In this document: piece after piece, positions 1 through 7,345 of the stretch
Layout: each line of letters starts with the position of its first letter
Position numbering within the stretch: the stretch's first letter is position 1
Source: Aquabacterium sp.
GTDB lineage: Bacteria; Pseudomonadota; Gammaproteobacteria; Burkholderiales; Burkholderiaceae_C
Direction: 5' to 3'
DNA: 46,403 bases
Assembly (NCBI RefSeq): GCF_030652515.1
Contig: NZ_JAUSAR010000037.1
Location: 1 to 46,403 of the forward strand
Position numbers and translations under genes: made by a program
Notes under the pieces: generated by a model
What the model saw: only the letters and a program-made list of their open reading frames with translations
Told to the model about the DNA's origin: nothing
The model's database searches: none

Positions 1-957
1 GTGCGTGGCGTCCAGCCAGACGTGGTCCAGGCCGTGCTTTTTCATCTCGAAGTCGATCGCACGGGCCACGATGTCACGTGGGGCCAGCTCGCCGCGCTCG
101 TCATGCGAAGGCATGAAGCGCGTGCCATCGGGCAGGCGCAGGATGGCGCCCTCGCCGCGCATGGCTTCGGTGATCAAAAAGCTGCGCTCTTGCGGGTGAT
201 ACAGACAGGTCGGGTGGAACTGAATGAATTCCATGTTGCCGACGCGGCATCCCGCGCGCCAGGCCATGGCGATGCCATCGCCGGTGGCCGTGTCGGGGTT
301 GCTGGTGTAGCGGTAGACCTTGCCGACGCCGCCAGTGGCCAGCACCACGGCCGAGGCCGCCAGGGTTTCAACGCGGTGGGTTTCAATGTCGAGCGCGTAG
401 ACGCCGTGGCAGCGCTGGGTGTTGGCCGAGGTGGCGCCGCCCTTGCGCAAATGACGGTCGGTGATCAGGTCCACGGCCATCCAGCGCTCGCGCATGCTGA
501 TGTTGGGGTGGCGCTTGACCTCGTCCAGCAGCACATCGTGGATGGCTTTGCCGGTGGCGTCGGCCGCATGGGCGATGCGCCGCACAGCGTGGCCGCCTTC
601 ACGGGTGAGGTGCAAACCGAGCGGGCCATCAGGATCGGGCGAGAAAGGCACACCACGCTCGACCAACCATTGCACCGCGCGGGCGCTGTGGCGGGCAATG
701 AACTCGGCCGTGTGCTCATCGACCAAACCCGCACCCGCTTCCTGGGTATCGCGCACGTGGGACCCGATGCTGTCATCGTTGCCCAGCACGCCGACGATGC
801 CGCCCTGTGCCCAGGCGGTGGCGGCTTCTTCCAGCTGGCGCTTGGCCAGCACGATGACGGGTTGTGTCTCGGCCAGGTGCAGCGCCACCGTGAGACCGGC
901 CAGGCCCGCGCCGATGATGACGACGGGGAGTTGTGAGGCCGAAAGTTGGTCTGGCAT
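1..957 (-). CDS. nadB: L-aspartate oxidase NadB, N-terminal part (cut by window edge)
   Basis: Flavoprotein that oxidises L-aspartate to iminoaspartate, the first step of de novo NAD synthesis; cytoplasmic. Translating the minus strand from the ATG at 957 gives 319 codons open to the window edge. It begins MPDQLSASQLPVVIIGAGLA, with the FAD dinucleotide motif GAGLAG near residue 17, then AQGGI near residue 50, and the NadB-type block EFIQFHPTCLY followed by FLITEAMRGEGA and a LPDGTRFM-like stretch. The last two separate NadB from succinate dehydrogenase flavoprotein well. The C-terminal third lies outside the window. The ATG sits right before the FAD-binding strand, which supports this start. 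It is divergent from the metallopeptidase gene at 1062, with about 100 bp between them. A long open frame on the opposite strand is an antisense shadow of this high-GC gene. Confidence 0.93.
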   Translation of the reverse strand, partial: MPDQLSASQLPVVIIGAGLAGLTVALHLAETQPVIVLAKRQLEEAATAWAQGGIVGVLGNDDSIGSHVRDTQEAGAGLVDEHTAEFIARHSARAVQWLVERGVPFSPDPDGPLGLHLTREGGHAVRRIAHAADATGKAIHDVLLDEVKRHPNISMRERWMAVDLITDRHLRKGGATSANTQRCHGVYALDIETHRVETLAASAVVLATGGVGKVYRYTSNPDTATGDGIAMAWRAGCRVGNMEFIQFHPTCLYHPQERSFLITEAMRGEGAILRLPDGTRFMPSHDERGELAPRDIVARAIDFEMKKHGLDHVWLDATH

Positions 958-1061
958 GCAAATGGGCGACGGGGTCGCAAAGGCGGGCAATCAGCCATTT
1001 TAGTCACTGCTACCATTCCCCCGCACCGTCCTTCCTGACGGCTTCACTTTCGGAGTTCACC

Positions 1062-1976
1062 ATGCGCTGGAAAGGCAACCGCCAAAGCGACAACGTCGAA
1101 GACGCACGAGATGAAGCCTCGGGCGGTGGTGGAGGCCGGCAAGGCTTCTCGCTGGGTGGCGGCGGCCTGAGCCTGGGCACCGTGGCCATCGCGCTGGTGG
1201 CCAGCTACTTTCTGGGCATCAACCCCATGACGGTGCTCAACATGCTGAGTGGTGGCGGCGGTGTGGTGAGCAGCCCCGCCCCCTCGCAAGTCAGCGACCC
1301 CACGGCCTCCACCCAGCCGCCGCAGCCCAGCCAGGATCCGCAAGTGCAGTTCGTGGCCACCGTGCTGGCCGACACCGAAGACGTCTGGGGCGAGATTTTC
1401 AAACAGGCTGGCGGCACCTATGAGAACCCCAAGCTGAAGATTTTTCGCGGGGCCACCAGCACGGCATGCGGCCGAGGTGAATCGGCCATGGGCCCCTTCT
1501 ACTGCCCGGCCGACCACAAGGTCTACGTCGACCTGGCGTTTTACGACACGCTGCGCGACCGCCTTGGGGCGCCCGGCGACTTTGCCCAAGCCTACGTGAT
1601 CGCCCATGAAGTGGGCCACCACGTGCAGAACTTGCTGGGCACCTCGGCCAAGCTGGACGAGGCGCGTGGCCGCATCAGCAAGGCGCAGTACAACGCCTTG
1701 AGCGTGCGCCTCGAGCTGCAAGCCGATTGCTTTGCCGGCGTGTGGGCCAACCACGCGCAGCGCTCGCGCCAGATCATTGAAGCCGGCGACATCGAGGAAG
1801 CGCTGAATGCCGCCTCGCAGATTGGCGACGACACGCTGCAACGCAAATCGCAAGGCCAGGTGGTGCCCGAGAGCTTCACCCATGGCAGCAGCCAACAGCG
1901 CGTGAGCTGGTTCAAACGCGGCTTTGAAAGCGGCGACATCAACCAGTGCAACACTTTCACCAAACAGCCTGTTTGA
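1062..1976 (+). CDS. ypfJ: Neutral zinc metallopeptidase, YpfJ family
   Basis: Putative membrane-anchored zinc protease of 304 aa; the family has no firmly known substrate. The zinc site HEVGH is at residues 182-186, with a likely third ligand E218 in ELQADCFAG. One hydrophobic segment, about residues 37-53, follows a glycine-rich cytoplasmic stretch (GGGGG at 21-25), so the catalytic domain is probably periplasmic. The frame stays open upstream of 1062, but the family starts with MRWKG and a GGAG-like element lies 5 nt upstream (CGGAGTTCACC), so the ATG at 1062 is chosen. It is followed 28 bp later by the oxidoreductase gene on the same strand. Length and domain order are normal for YpfJ. 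Confidence 0.88.
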   Translation: MRWKGNRQSDNVEDARDEASGGGGGRQGFSLGGGGLSLGTVAIALVASYFLGINPMTVLNMLSGGGGVVSSPAPSQVSDPTASTQPPQPSQDPQVQFVATVLADTEDVWGEIFKQAGGTYENPKLKIFRGATSTACGRGESAMGPFYCPADHKVYVDLAFYDTLRDRLGAPGDFAQAYVIAHEVGHHVQNLLGTSAKLDEARGRISKAQYNALSVRLELQADCFAGVWANHAQRSRQIIEAGDIEEALNAASQIGDDTLQRKSQGQVVPESFTHGSSQQRVSWFKRGFESGDINQCNTFTKQPV

Positions 1977-2004
1977 GCAGGCATTGACCGAGGAGACACC
2001 CCAA

Positions 2005-2982
2005 ATGCAAGCCTGGATCTGCGACAACCCCACCGGCATCGATGCCCTGACCTGGAAAGAAACCCCCACGCCCGAGCCTGGCAAAGGCGAAGTGCGCGTG
2101 GCCATCAAGGCCGCCAGCCTGAACTTTCCCGACATCTTGATCGTGCAGGGCAAGTACCAGATGAAGCCCAACCCGCCTTTCGTGCCTGGCGCCGAGTTCG
2201 CGGGCGTGGTGGAGGCGGTGGGCGAAGGCGTCAAGCACCTGGCGGTGGGCACCTCGGTGGCGGGCTTCGCAGGCACGGGCGGTTTTGGCACCCACACCGT
2301 GGCACCTGCCGCCATGCTGATGCCGCTGCCCCCAGCGTTTTCATTTGAAGATGGCGCAGCGTTTCTGTGCACCTATGGCACGTCGTACCACGCGCTGATG
2401 GACCGCGCTGCCCTCAAGGCTGGCGAGACCGTGCTGGTGCTGGGCGCTGCCGGAGGCGTGGGCACGGCGGCGATCCAGATCGCCAAAGCGGCTGGTGCCA
2501 AGGTGATCGCGGCCGCGTCCAGCGACGACAAGTGCGCGCTGTGCAAGCAGTTGGGGGCCGACGAGACCATCAACTACAGCACGGGCAACCTGCGCGAGGA
2601 GCTGAAGACCTTGACTGGTGGCAAAGGCCCGGACGTGGTCTATGACCCGGTGGGTGGCGATCTGACCGAGGCGGCCTTCCGTTCGATCGGCTGGCGCGGC
2701 CGCTACCTGGTCATCGGCTTTGCCAACGGCACCATCCCGGCCCTGCCCTTGAACCTGGCCTTGCTGAAGGGCGCGTCGATCATGGGCGTGTTCTGGGGCG
2801 AGTTCGCCAAGCGCGAACCGCAGAACAACGCGGCTTGCTTGATGCAACTGGCGGCCTGGTACATGGAGGGCAAGATCAAGCCCTTGATCGAGCACAAGCT
2901 GCCGATGTCGCAACTCAAGGAAGCGTTCGCGCTGATGGGTGCACGCCAGGTGCGCGGCAAGGTTGTGCTGGTGAACAGCTGA
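2005..2982 (+). CDS. NADPH:quinone oxidoreductase family protein (zinc-independent MDR)
   Basis: Medium-chain dehydrogenase/reductase of 325 aa without the structural or catalytic zinc ligands of alcohol dehydrogenases, which places it with quinone oxidoreductases. The N-terminal GroES-like domain (about 1-125) contains NFPDILIVQGKYQ and PGAEFAG. The nucleotide-binding motif GAAGGVGTAAIQ (147-158) is followed by the Rossmann domain. It likely reduces a quinone or enone with NADPH in the cytosol; the substrate cannot be read from sequence. AGGAG at 1991-1995 lies 9 nt before the ATG at 2005 and decides the start, although the frame is open further upstream into the previous gene. Probably cotranscribed with the preceding metallopeptidase gene. 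Confidence 0.88.
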   Translation: MQAWICDNPTGIDALTWKETPTPEPGKGEVRVAIKAASLNFPDILIVQGKYQMKPNPPFVPGAEFAGVVEAVGEGVKHLAVGTSVAGFAGTGGFGTHTVAPAAMLMPLPPAFSFEDGAAFLCTYGTSYHALMDRAALKAGETVLVLGAAGGVGTAAIQIAKAAGAKVIAAASSDDKCALCKQLGADETINYSTGNLREELKTLTGGKGPDVVYDPVGGDLTEAAFRSIGWRGRYLVIGFANGTIPALPLNLALLKGASIMGVFWGEFAKREPQNNAACLMQLAAWYMEGKIKPLIEHKLPMSQLKEAFALMGARQVRGKVVLVNS

Positions 2983-2997
2983 ACCCAGATCGCAGGC

Positions 2998-3048
2998 AAA
3001 GAAAAGCCCACCCCCGCCTCTCAGGACAACCAGCCGCATGCGCGGGGG
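2998..3048 (-). terminator. Possible intrinsic terminator for the minus-strand YdaS-like gene
   Basis: Read on the minus strand, the arms CCCCCGC (3042-3048 complement) and GCGGGGG (3011-3017 complement) can pair across a 24-nt loop. They are followed, after a few bases, by a T-rich run (CTTTTCTTTG, the complement of 2998-3006). It lies about 80 bp beyond the stop of the gene ending at 3130. The long loop makes it imperfect. Confidence 0.4.
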
Positions 3049-3129
3049 AGTGCGCATGAGAGAGAGCGGCTGCCGCGTCAAGCGGGGCCCTGAGTTTGGT
3101 GGGTCCGTCGGGGGTGGGAAGAAACGTGA

Positions 3130-3357
3130 TCAACTTCGCAACACCCACCAATCGACGAGTGGATTGAGGTCTTCGCAGCGCACTTCTTTTTTGACGATGC
3201 GCTCGATCGCCGGGCAGTGTTCGGCCGGGACGACCGGGGCCTTCGTCATCCAGTAGTGCACATGCGCCTGGGTGATGCCTCCACCGATTTCGCGGGCCAA
3301 GCGGCTTTGGGAGCCGACGATGGTCACGGCCTTTTTGAGAGCTTCCTGAGGTGTCAT
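3130..3357 (-). CDS. YdaS-like Cro-type helix-turn-helix protein
   Basis: Small DNA-binding protein of 75 aa. The pattern is that of the YdaS/Cro-like family: EALKKAVTIVGSQSRLAREIG (helix-turn-helix, about 5-25), then the conserved HVHYWMTKAPVVPAEHCPAIE stretch (33-53), ending in CEDLNPLVDWWVL. In lambdoid prophages such proteins act as Cro-like repressors or as antitoxin-like partners. Here it is transcribed divergently from a CI/LexA-like gene across an 88-bp region rich in inverted repeats, the usual layout of a phage lysis-lysogeny switch, but no phage gene lies nearby. A GGAAA element precedes the ATG at 3357, and a promoter with 17-nt spacing lies upstream. A chromosomal regulatory role is inferred. 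Confidence 0.8.
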   Translation of the reverse strand: MTPQEALKKAVTIVGSQSRLAREIGGGITQAHVHYWMTKAPVVPAEHCPAIERIVKKEVRCEDLNPLVDWWVLRS

Positions 3358-3383
3358 TGATTAATTTCCAGTCTGCAGATGTA

Positions 3384-3412
3384 TTTGTAGCTCATTCAAG
3401 ATATTTTTGCAA
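3384..3412 (-). promoter_or_regulatory. Sigma-70-like promoter of the YdaS-like gene
   Basis: On the minus strand, TTGCAA (3407-3412) is followed by a 17-nt spacer and TACAAA (3384-3389), giving a start about 20 nt before the ATG. The -10 coincides with TTTGTAGCTCATTC (3384-3397), a near copy of the right arm of the palindrome at 3414-3441, so the neighbouring repressor could block it. Confidence 0.5.
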
Positions 3413-3413
3413 T

Positions 3414-3441
3414 GAATGCCACAAAGAGCTTTGTAGCATTC
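3414..3441. promoter_or_regulatory. 28-bp palindromic operator candidate between YdaS-like and CI-like genes
   Basis: Inverted repeat with 12 of 14 base pairs matched: left arm GAATGC-C-ACAAAG-A, right arm G-CTTTGT-A-GCATTC. It spans the predicted -10 of the CI-like gene and abuts the -35 of the divergent gene. Together with the extra half-site at 3384-3397 it resembles a multi-operator repressor region. Confidence 0.6.
3434..3439 (+). promoter_or_regulatory. -10-like hexamer of the CI-like gene (leaderless start)
   Basis: TAGCAT lies exactly 6 nt before the ATG at 3446, so transcription would begin at or next to the start codon. No Shine-Dalgarno sequence is seen. Lambda cI made from PRM is a known leaderless message, which makes this arrangement plausible for a CI-like gene. 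The -35 is not clear. Confidence 0.4.
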
Positions 3442-3445
3442 GCGC

Positions 3446-4147
3446 ATGAATGAATGGAAAACCTTCACTGGTCGCCTGTTGTGGGCCATGAACCGCGCGG
3501 GCAAGACCAACCAGAGCGAGTTGGCGCGGGCCGTGGGAGTCAAACCGCAATCCATCCAGTACCTGTGCCGGCCCGATTCGGGGGCGCAAGGCAGCACGCA
3601 CACGCCCGCCCTGGCGCATGAATTGCGCGTGGCGGCCCATTGGCTGGCCAGTGGCGAAGGCCAACCCGCCAGCCTCGAACACACCGGGTGGCGGCTGGAC
3701 GAGTCGGCATCGCCAGCCTACACATCAAGCCCTGCCACGCGGGCCCTGGTCACCTGCACCTACCGGCTCACGGGCACCGGGGACATCGAAGTGCTGGCGC
3801 TGGACACCGGGCTGGACGCGGGCCATGTGCTCACCCCCATCGTGGCCGCAGGGGTGCATGCCGTGCGGGTCAAAGGCAATGCCTTGTCGCCGTACGTGAA
3901 AGACGGCCAGTACCTGCTGCTGCAATCGGCGCCCGACAAGCTGCCTGTGGAAGAAAACATCGTCATCACCCTGGTCGGCGGACGAAGGCTGCTCAGGGAG
4001 TTGATGCACCAGCGCGATGGCAGCCTGGTGGTCTTGCCGGTGCAGGGTGGTCAGCCGGAGGCCATTGAGGTCAGCGACATCGGTCAGATTGAATCGGTGG
4101 TGTGCGTGGTCAGCCGCCGCTTTTGGCAGGCCGACACGATGTCTTGA
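3446..4147 (+). CDS. CI/LexA-like repressor with degenerate S24 peptidase domain
   Basis: Protein of 233 aa with an N-terminal helix-turn-helix (SELARAVGVKPQSIQYLCR, about 24-42), a variable linker, and a C-terminal fold that aligns with LexA/UmuD/CI S24 domains (VRVKGNALSPYVKDGQYLLL, 141-160). Active family members have GDSM at the Ser nucleophile; here the stretch reads GNAL (144-147), so Ser is replaced by Ala146. The region that should supply the general-base Lys reads GGRRLLREL (178-186), without Lys. Self-cleavage is therefore probably lost, leaving a non-inducible repressor or one with another trigger. It is divergent from the YdaS-like gene and convergent with queG. The ATG at 3446 has no SD but a -10-like hexamer 6 nt upstream. 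Confidence 0.8.
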   Translation: MNEWKTFTGRLLWAMNRAGKTNQSELARAVGVKPQSIQYLCRPDSGAQGSTHTPALAHELRVAAHWLASGEGQPASLEHTGWRLDESASPAYTSSPATRALVTCTYRLTGTGDIEVLALDTGLDAGHVLTPIVAAGVHAVRVKGNALSPYVKDGQYLLLQSAPDKLPVEENIVITLVGGRRLLRELMHQRDGSLVVLPVQGGQPEAIEVSDIGQIESVVCVVSRRFWQADTMS

Positions 4148-4168
4148 GGGCGTTGCTTGGCGCCCTCA
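4145..4168. terminator. Hairpin between convergent CI-like gene and queG
   Basis: Perfect 8-bp stem TGAGGGCG / CGCCCTCA with an 8-nt loop, starting in the stop codon of the CI-like gene. Neither side has a T-tract, so it may be only a weak or Rho-assisted bidirectional end. Confidence 0.35.
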
Positions 4169-4178
4169 GAAAGCTGAC

Positions 4179-5309
4179 TCAACGCTGCTGCAAAGCCCAG
4201 CGCACGTGCTCGCCCACCAGGTCCAGGTCCGTGCCTTGGGGTGGTCGCTCAAGCCACTGCTGCAAGGCCGCGCTGACGGCCTCATCGCCCGTGTCGCGCC
4301 AGGCATTGCCCAGCGCCACCGCGATGTTGCGCTGCCACTTGGCAAAGCCGATGCGGCGGATGGGGCTGCCCTCCATGGTCCGCAGAAAGGTGGCTTCATC
4401 CCAGGCCCACAGTTGCAGCAAGGTGGGCGCGTCGAACACGGTGCGGGCATCGAAATCGGGCACCTGCGCGCGTTGGGCAAACTTGTTCCAGGGGCAGATC
4501 AGCTGGCAATCGTCACACCCGTAGATGCGGTTGCCCATCAAGGCCCGCAGCTCCAGCGGGATCGGGCCGCCATGCTCAATCGTCAGGTAAGAGATGCAGC
4601 GGCGGGCATCCACCTGGCGCTCGCCGACGATGGCCTGCGTGGGGCACACATCCATGCAGGCCTGGCAAGCGCCGCAATGCGCGGTCTCCGGTGCCGTCAA
4701 AGGCAAAGCCAGGTCCACGTAAATCTCACCCAGGAAGAAGGTCGAGCCCGCATCGCGTGACAACAGCAGCGTGTGCTTGCCCCGCCAACCCAGGCCGCTG
4801 CGGCTGGCCAGCTCCACCTCCATCACCGGCGCCGAATCGGTGAACACGCGGTGACCAAAGGGCCCCAGGTGCACAGCCAACTGGTCGGACAGGCTTTGCA
4901 GCCGTGCGCGCAGCACCTTGTGATAGTCGCGGCCCCGCGCATAGACCGACACGGTGGCATCCAGAGGCCGTTCCATGCGCGCCCATTCGATGGCCTGCCA
5001 ACCATCAAGCGTGCCCTGCGGCAGGTAATCCATGCGCGCCGTGATCACCCGCACGGTGCCCGGCACCAGCTCGGCAGGACGCGCCCTTTTGAGGCCATGG
5101 GCGGCCATGTAGTGCATCTCACCGTGGAAACCACGCGCCAACCAGGCTAATAAACCGGCCTCGGCACTTGACAAGTCCACGTCCGCGACCCCAATCTGCG
5201 AAAATCCCAACTCCGAGGCCCAACCCCGCAAGCGTGTCAGCACCTCATCCAGGTCCAAAACCGATGATGAAGTGCCTTCCGACAAGCTTGGCCGCAGTTC
5301 CTGACGCAT
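4179..5309 (-). CDS. queG: Epoxyqueuosine reductase QueG
   Basis: Cobalamin-dependent iron-sulfur enzyme that reduces epoxyqueuosine to queuosine at tRNA position 34, the last step of Q synthesis. The 376-aa product has the two-cluster ferredoxin signature: C212, C215, C218, C222 (CGACQACMDVCP), then C238 and C265, C268, C272 (CDDCQLICP). D158 in VFTDSAPVMEVE matches the catalytic Asp, and NRIYGCDDCQ is family-typical. The C-terminal part carries the HEAT-like tail found in many QueG proteins. The ATG at 5309 touches the GTG of tsaE at 5310 on the other strand. A TAGGAT hexamer sits 6 nt before the ATG, suggesting a leaderless message. The pairing with tsaE is conserved in many proteobacteria. 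Confidence 0.95.
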   Translation of the reverse strand: MRQELRPSLSEGTSSSVLDLDEVLTRLRGWASELGFSQIGVADVDLSSAEAGLLAWLARGFHGEMHYMAAHGLKRARPAELVPGTVRVITARMDYLPQGTLDGWQAIEWARMERPLDATVSVYARGRDYHKVLRARLQSLSDQLAVHLGPFGHRVFTDSAPVMEVELASRSGLGWRGKHTLLLSRDAGSTFFLGEIYVDLALPLTAPETAHCGACQACMDVCPTQAIVGERQVDARRCISYLTIEHGGPIPLELRALMGNRIYGCDDCQLICPWNKFAQRAQVPDFDARTVFDAPTLLQLWAWDEATFLRTMEGSPIRRIGFAKWQRNIAVALGNAWRDTGDEAVSAALQQWLERPPQGTDLDLVGEHVRWALQQR

Positions 5310-5855
5310 GTGACGATCCTAACAAGCACCCTGCCCCAACCCACGAGTCCATCGGTGACGCGCGGCGACTTTGTCTGGCCTGACGAAGACGCGTGCAGCG
5401 CCATGGCGGGCCAATGGGCAGACCTCTTGAAGCCGTCGCTGCAGGAAGGCGAGTCCGCGATCATCGAATTGCGGGGCACCTTGGGCGCTGGCAAAACCAC
5501 CTTCACGCGCCACCTGCTGCGCGCCCTGGGCGTGGAAGGCCGCATCAAGAGCCCCAGCTACGCGGTGGTTGAACCGCACGAAGCGCCGGGCATGGCCATC
5601 TGGCATTTTGATTTCTACCGCTTCAACGACCCGCAGGAATGGGAAGACGCGGGCTTTCGCGACCTGTTCGCCAGTGCAGGCCTCAAGCTGGTGGAATGGC
5701 CCGACAAGGCCGCTGGCCTGCTGCCCGTGGCCGACCTGCTGCTGAACCTGACCCCGCTGGATGAAGACCGGCGCCAGGTGCGCGTGGAAGCAGGCACGGC
5801 GCAAGGTGCGCAATGGTTGTCGCGGTTGATTCAGGAGGGCGTGCCCCATGGATGA
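5310..5855 (+). CDS. tsaE: tRNA threonylcarbamoyladenosine biosynthesis ATPase TsaE
   Basis: ATPase partner of TsaB and TsaD in making the t6A37 modification of ANN-decoding tRNAs. 181 aa from the GTG at 5310. Walker A GTLGAGKTTF is at 56-65, followed by the TsaE-type SPSYAVVEPHE, the HFDFYRF motif and LVEWPDKA near 128-135. A second in-frame GTG at 5355 would shorten the N-terminus by 15 residues and leave all motifs intact, so the start is uncertain. With the 5310 start the codon abuts the divergent queG ATG with no spacer, so its promoter must lie inside queG. The stop overlaps amiC by 8 nt (amiC ATG at 5848), so the two are translationally coupled, as in the E. coli yjeE-amiB pair. Confidence 0.93.
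   Translation: MTILTSTLPQPTSPSVTRGDFVWPDEDACSAMAGQWADLLKPSLQEGESAIIELRGTLGAGKTTFTRHLLRALGVEGRIKSPSYAVVEPHEAPGMAIWHFDFYRFNDPQEWEDAGFRDLFASAGLKLVEWPDKAAGLLPVADLLLNLTPLDEDRRQVRVEAGTAQGAQWLSRLIQEGVPHG
5316..5321 (-). promoter_or_regulatory. -10-like hexamer of queG (leaderless start)
   Basis: On the minus strand, TAGGAT is followed by CGTCAC and the queG ATG, a 6-nt gap. It lies inside the first codons of the oppositely oriented tsaE. No clear -35 or SD. Confidence 0.35.
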
Positions 5856-7338
5856 CCTGAACCGACGTCAATTGCTGACACGCGGTGCGCAGGGCGCGCT
5901 GGTGTTGCTGCTCGGCCCGATGGAGCTGGCGCACGGCGCGCAGCTCATGGCCGTGCGCGTGTGGCCCGCCTCCGACTACACCCGCGTCACGCTGGAATCC
6001 GACACGCCCCTGCAGGCCAAGCACTTCCTGGTGGTCAACCCCATGCGCCTGGTGGTCGACATCGAAGGCCTGGAGTTGAACATGCAGCTGCGCGAGCTGG
6101 TCAGCAAGGTGCGCGCCGACGATCCCTACATCGCCAAAGTGCGCGTCGGCCAGTTCAAGCCCAACATCGTGCGTTTGGTGTTCGACCTGAAACAAGCAGC
6201 CAAGCCGCAGGTGTTCAGCCTGCAGCCGGTGGCCGCTTATCAGCACCGCCTGGTGTTCGATCTGTATTCTGTGGTGGATGCCGACCCGCGCCTGGCCTTG
6301 CAATCCGCCGCAGCGCAGAACGCGGCCAGCGCGCCCACGGCCGCCAGCCAGGCCGGTGCCTCGGCGCCTGCCAGCACGCCCTTGCCAGGCAGCAGCGCTT
6401 CCGCCCCCATCAACCTGGCGGGCGTGGGCAAGGGCAGCGCGTCGGACCAGGCCGCCAACGCCGTCAATGACGCACTGGGCGACTTCATTGGTGACTTGCG
6501 GCAACGCAGCACCGACAAGGCCGTGGTCCGCGCCACACCCCCGTCCAAAAGCATTGACAAAAACGCCGACAAGGCGGCCGAGAGCTCAGCCCCCGAGCTG
6601 GCGAGCCTGGATGCCCGCAAATCCACCCAGCGCCTGGTCATCATCGCGCTGGACGCGGGCCATGGCGGCGAAGACCCGGGCGCCGTCGGCCCCAGCGGCC
6701 TGTATGAAAAAGACGTGGTCCTGTCGATCGCCAAGTTGCTGCGCGCGCGCATCAATGCCCAACCCGGCATGCGCGCCATGCTCACGCGCGAGTCCGACTA
6801 CTTCGTGCCCTTGAACGAGCGCGTGACCAAGGCCCGGCGCGTGCAGGCCGACCTGTTCATGTCCATCCACGCCGATGCCTTCTTGAACCCACAGGCCCGG
6901 GGTGCTTCGGTGTTCGCCTTGTCAGAGAACGGCGCCTCGAGCGCCGCCGCGCGCTGGATGGCCAAGAAGGAGAACTCGTCCGACCTGGTCGGCGGGGTCA
7001 ACATCAAGGCCAAGGACGCCACGGTGATGCGCGCCTTGCTGGACATGTCCACCACCGCGCAGATCAAGGACAGCCTGAAGCTGGGCAGCGTCATTTTGGG
7101 CAACCTGGGCAAGATCGGGCGTCTGCACAAGGGCAAGGTCGAACAGGCCGGCTTCGCCGTGCTGAAGGCCCCTGACATCCCTTCCGTGCTGGTGGAAACC
7201 GGCTTCATCTCCAACCCGGAAGAAGAAGCCAAGCTGCGCGACGAGGACTACCAGGCCAAGATGGCCGATGCCCTGCTGGCCGGCATTCAGCGCTACTTCG
7301 CCAAGAACCCGCCCATGGCGCGCAACCGGGCCCTGTGA
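5848..7338 (+). CDS. amiC: N-acetylmuramoyl-L-alanine amidase AmiC
   Basis: Periplasmic zinc amidase that cuts the peptide from N-acetylmuramic acid during septum splitting. The 496-aa product starts with a twin-arginine-type signal (NRRQLLTRGAQGALVLLLG), as known for E. coli AmiA and AmiC. The AMIN domain (about 33-145), which targets septal peptidoglycan, is followed by an Ala/Ser/Pro-rich linker (about 150-262) and an Amidase_3 domain (about 263-485). Zinc ligands are seen as H272 in DAGHGGEDPGA, the Glu in YEKDVVLSIAK and the His in MSIHADAF; the catalytic Glu is in VETGFISNPEEE. The regulatory helix found in EnvC-type activated amidases probably lies in the insert around AKKENSSDLVGG. 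It overlaps tsaE and is convergent with the kinase gene, whose stop lies 7 bp away. Confidence 0.94.
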   Translation: MDDLNRRQLLTRGAQGALVLLLGPMELAHGAQLMAVRVWPASDYTRVTLESDTPLQAKHFLVVNPMRLVVDIEGLELNMQLRELVSKVRADDPYIAKVRVGQFKPNIVRLVFDLKQAAKPQVFSLQPVAAYQHRLVFDLYSVVDADPRLALQSAAAQNAASAPTAASQAGASAPASTPLPGSSASAPINLAGVGKGSASDQAANAVNDALGDFIGDLRQRSTDKAVVRATPPSKSIDKNADKAAESSAPELASLDARKSTQRLVIIALDAGHGGEDPGAVGPSGLYEKDVVLSIAKLLRARINAQPGMRAMLTRESDYFVPLNERVTKARRVQADLFMSIHADAFLNPQARGASVFALSENGASSAAARWMAKKENSSDLVGGVNIKAKDATVMRALLDMSTTAQIKDSLKLGSVILGNLGKIGRLHKGKVEQAGFAVLKAPDIPSVLVETGFISNPEEEAKLRDEDYQAKMADALLAGIQRYFAKNPPMARNRAL

Positions 7339-7345
7339 CGCTTCT

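Noticed and set aside
1..936. Long plus-strand open frame opposite nadB
   Set aside because: It is the antisense of a clear NadB gene; high-GC codon bias leaves the reverse strand open. No family features.
3130..4147. Prophage
   Set aside because: Only the two regulators are phage-like; no integrase, structural, lysis gene or att-type repeat is seen nearby.
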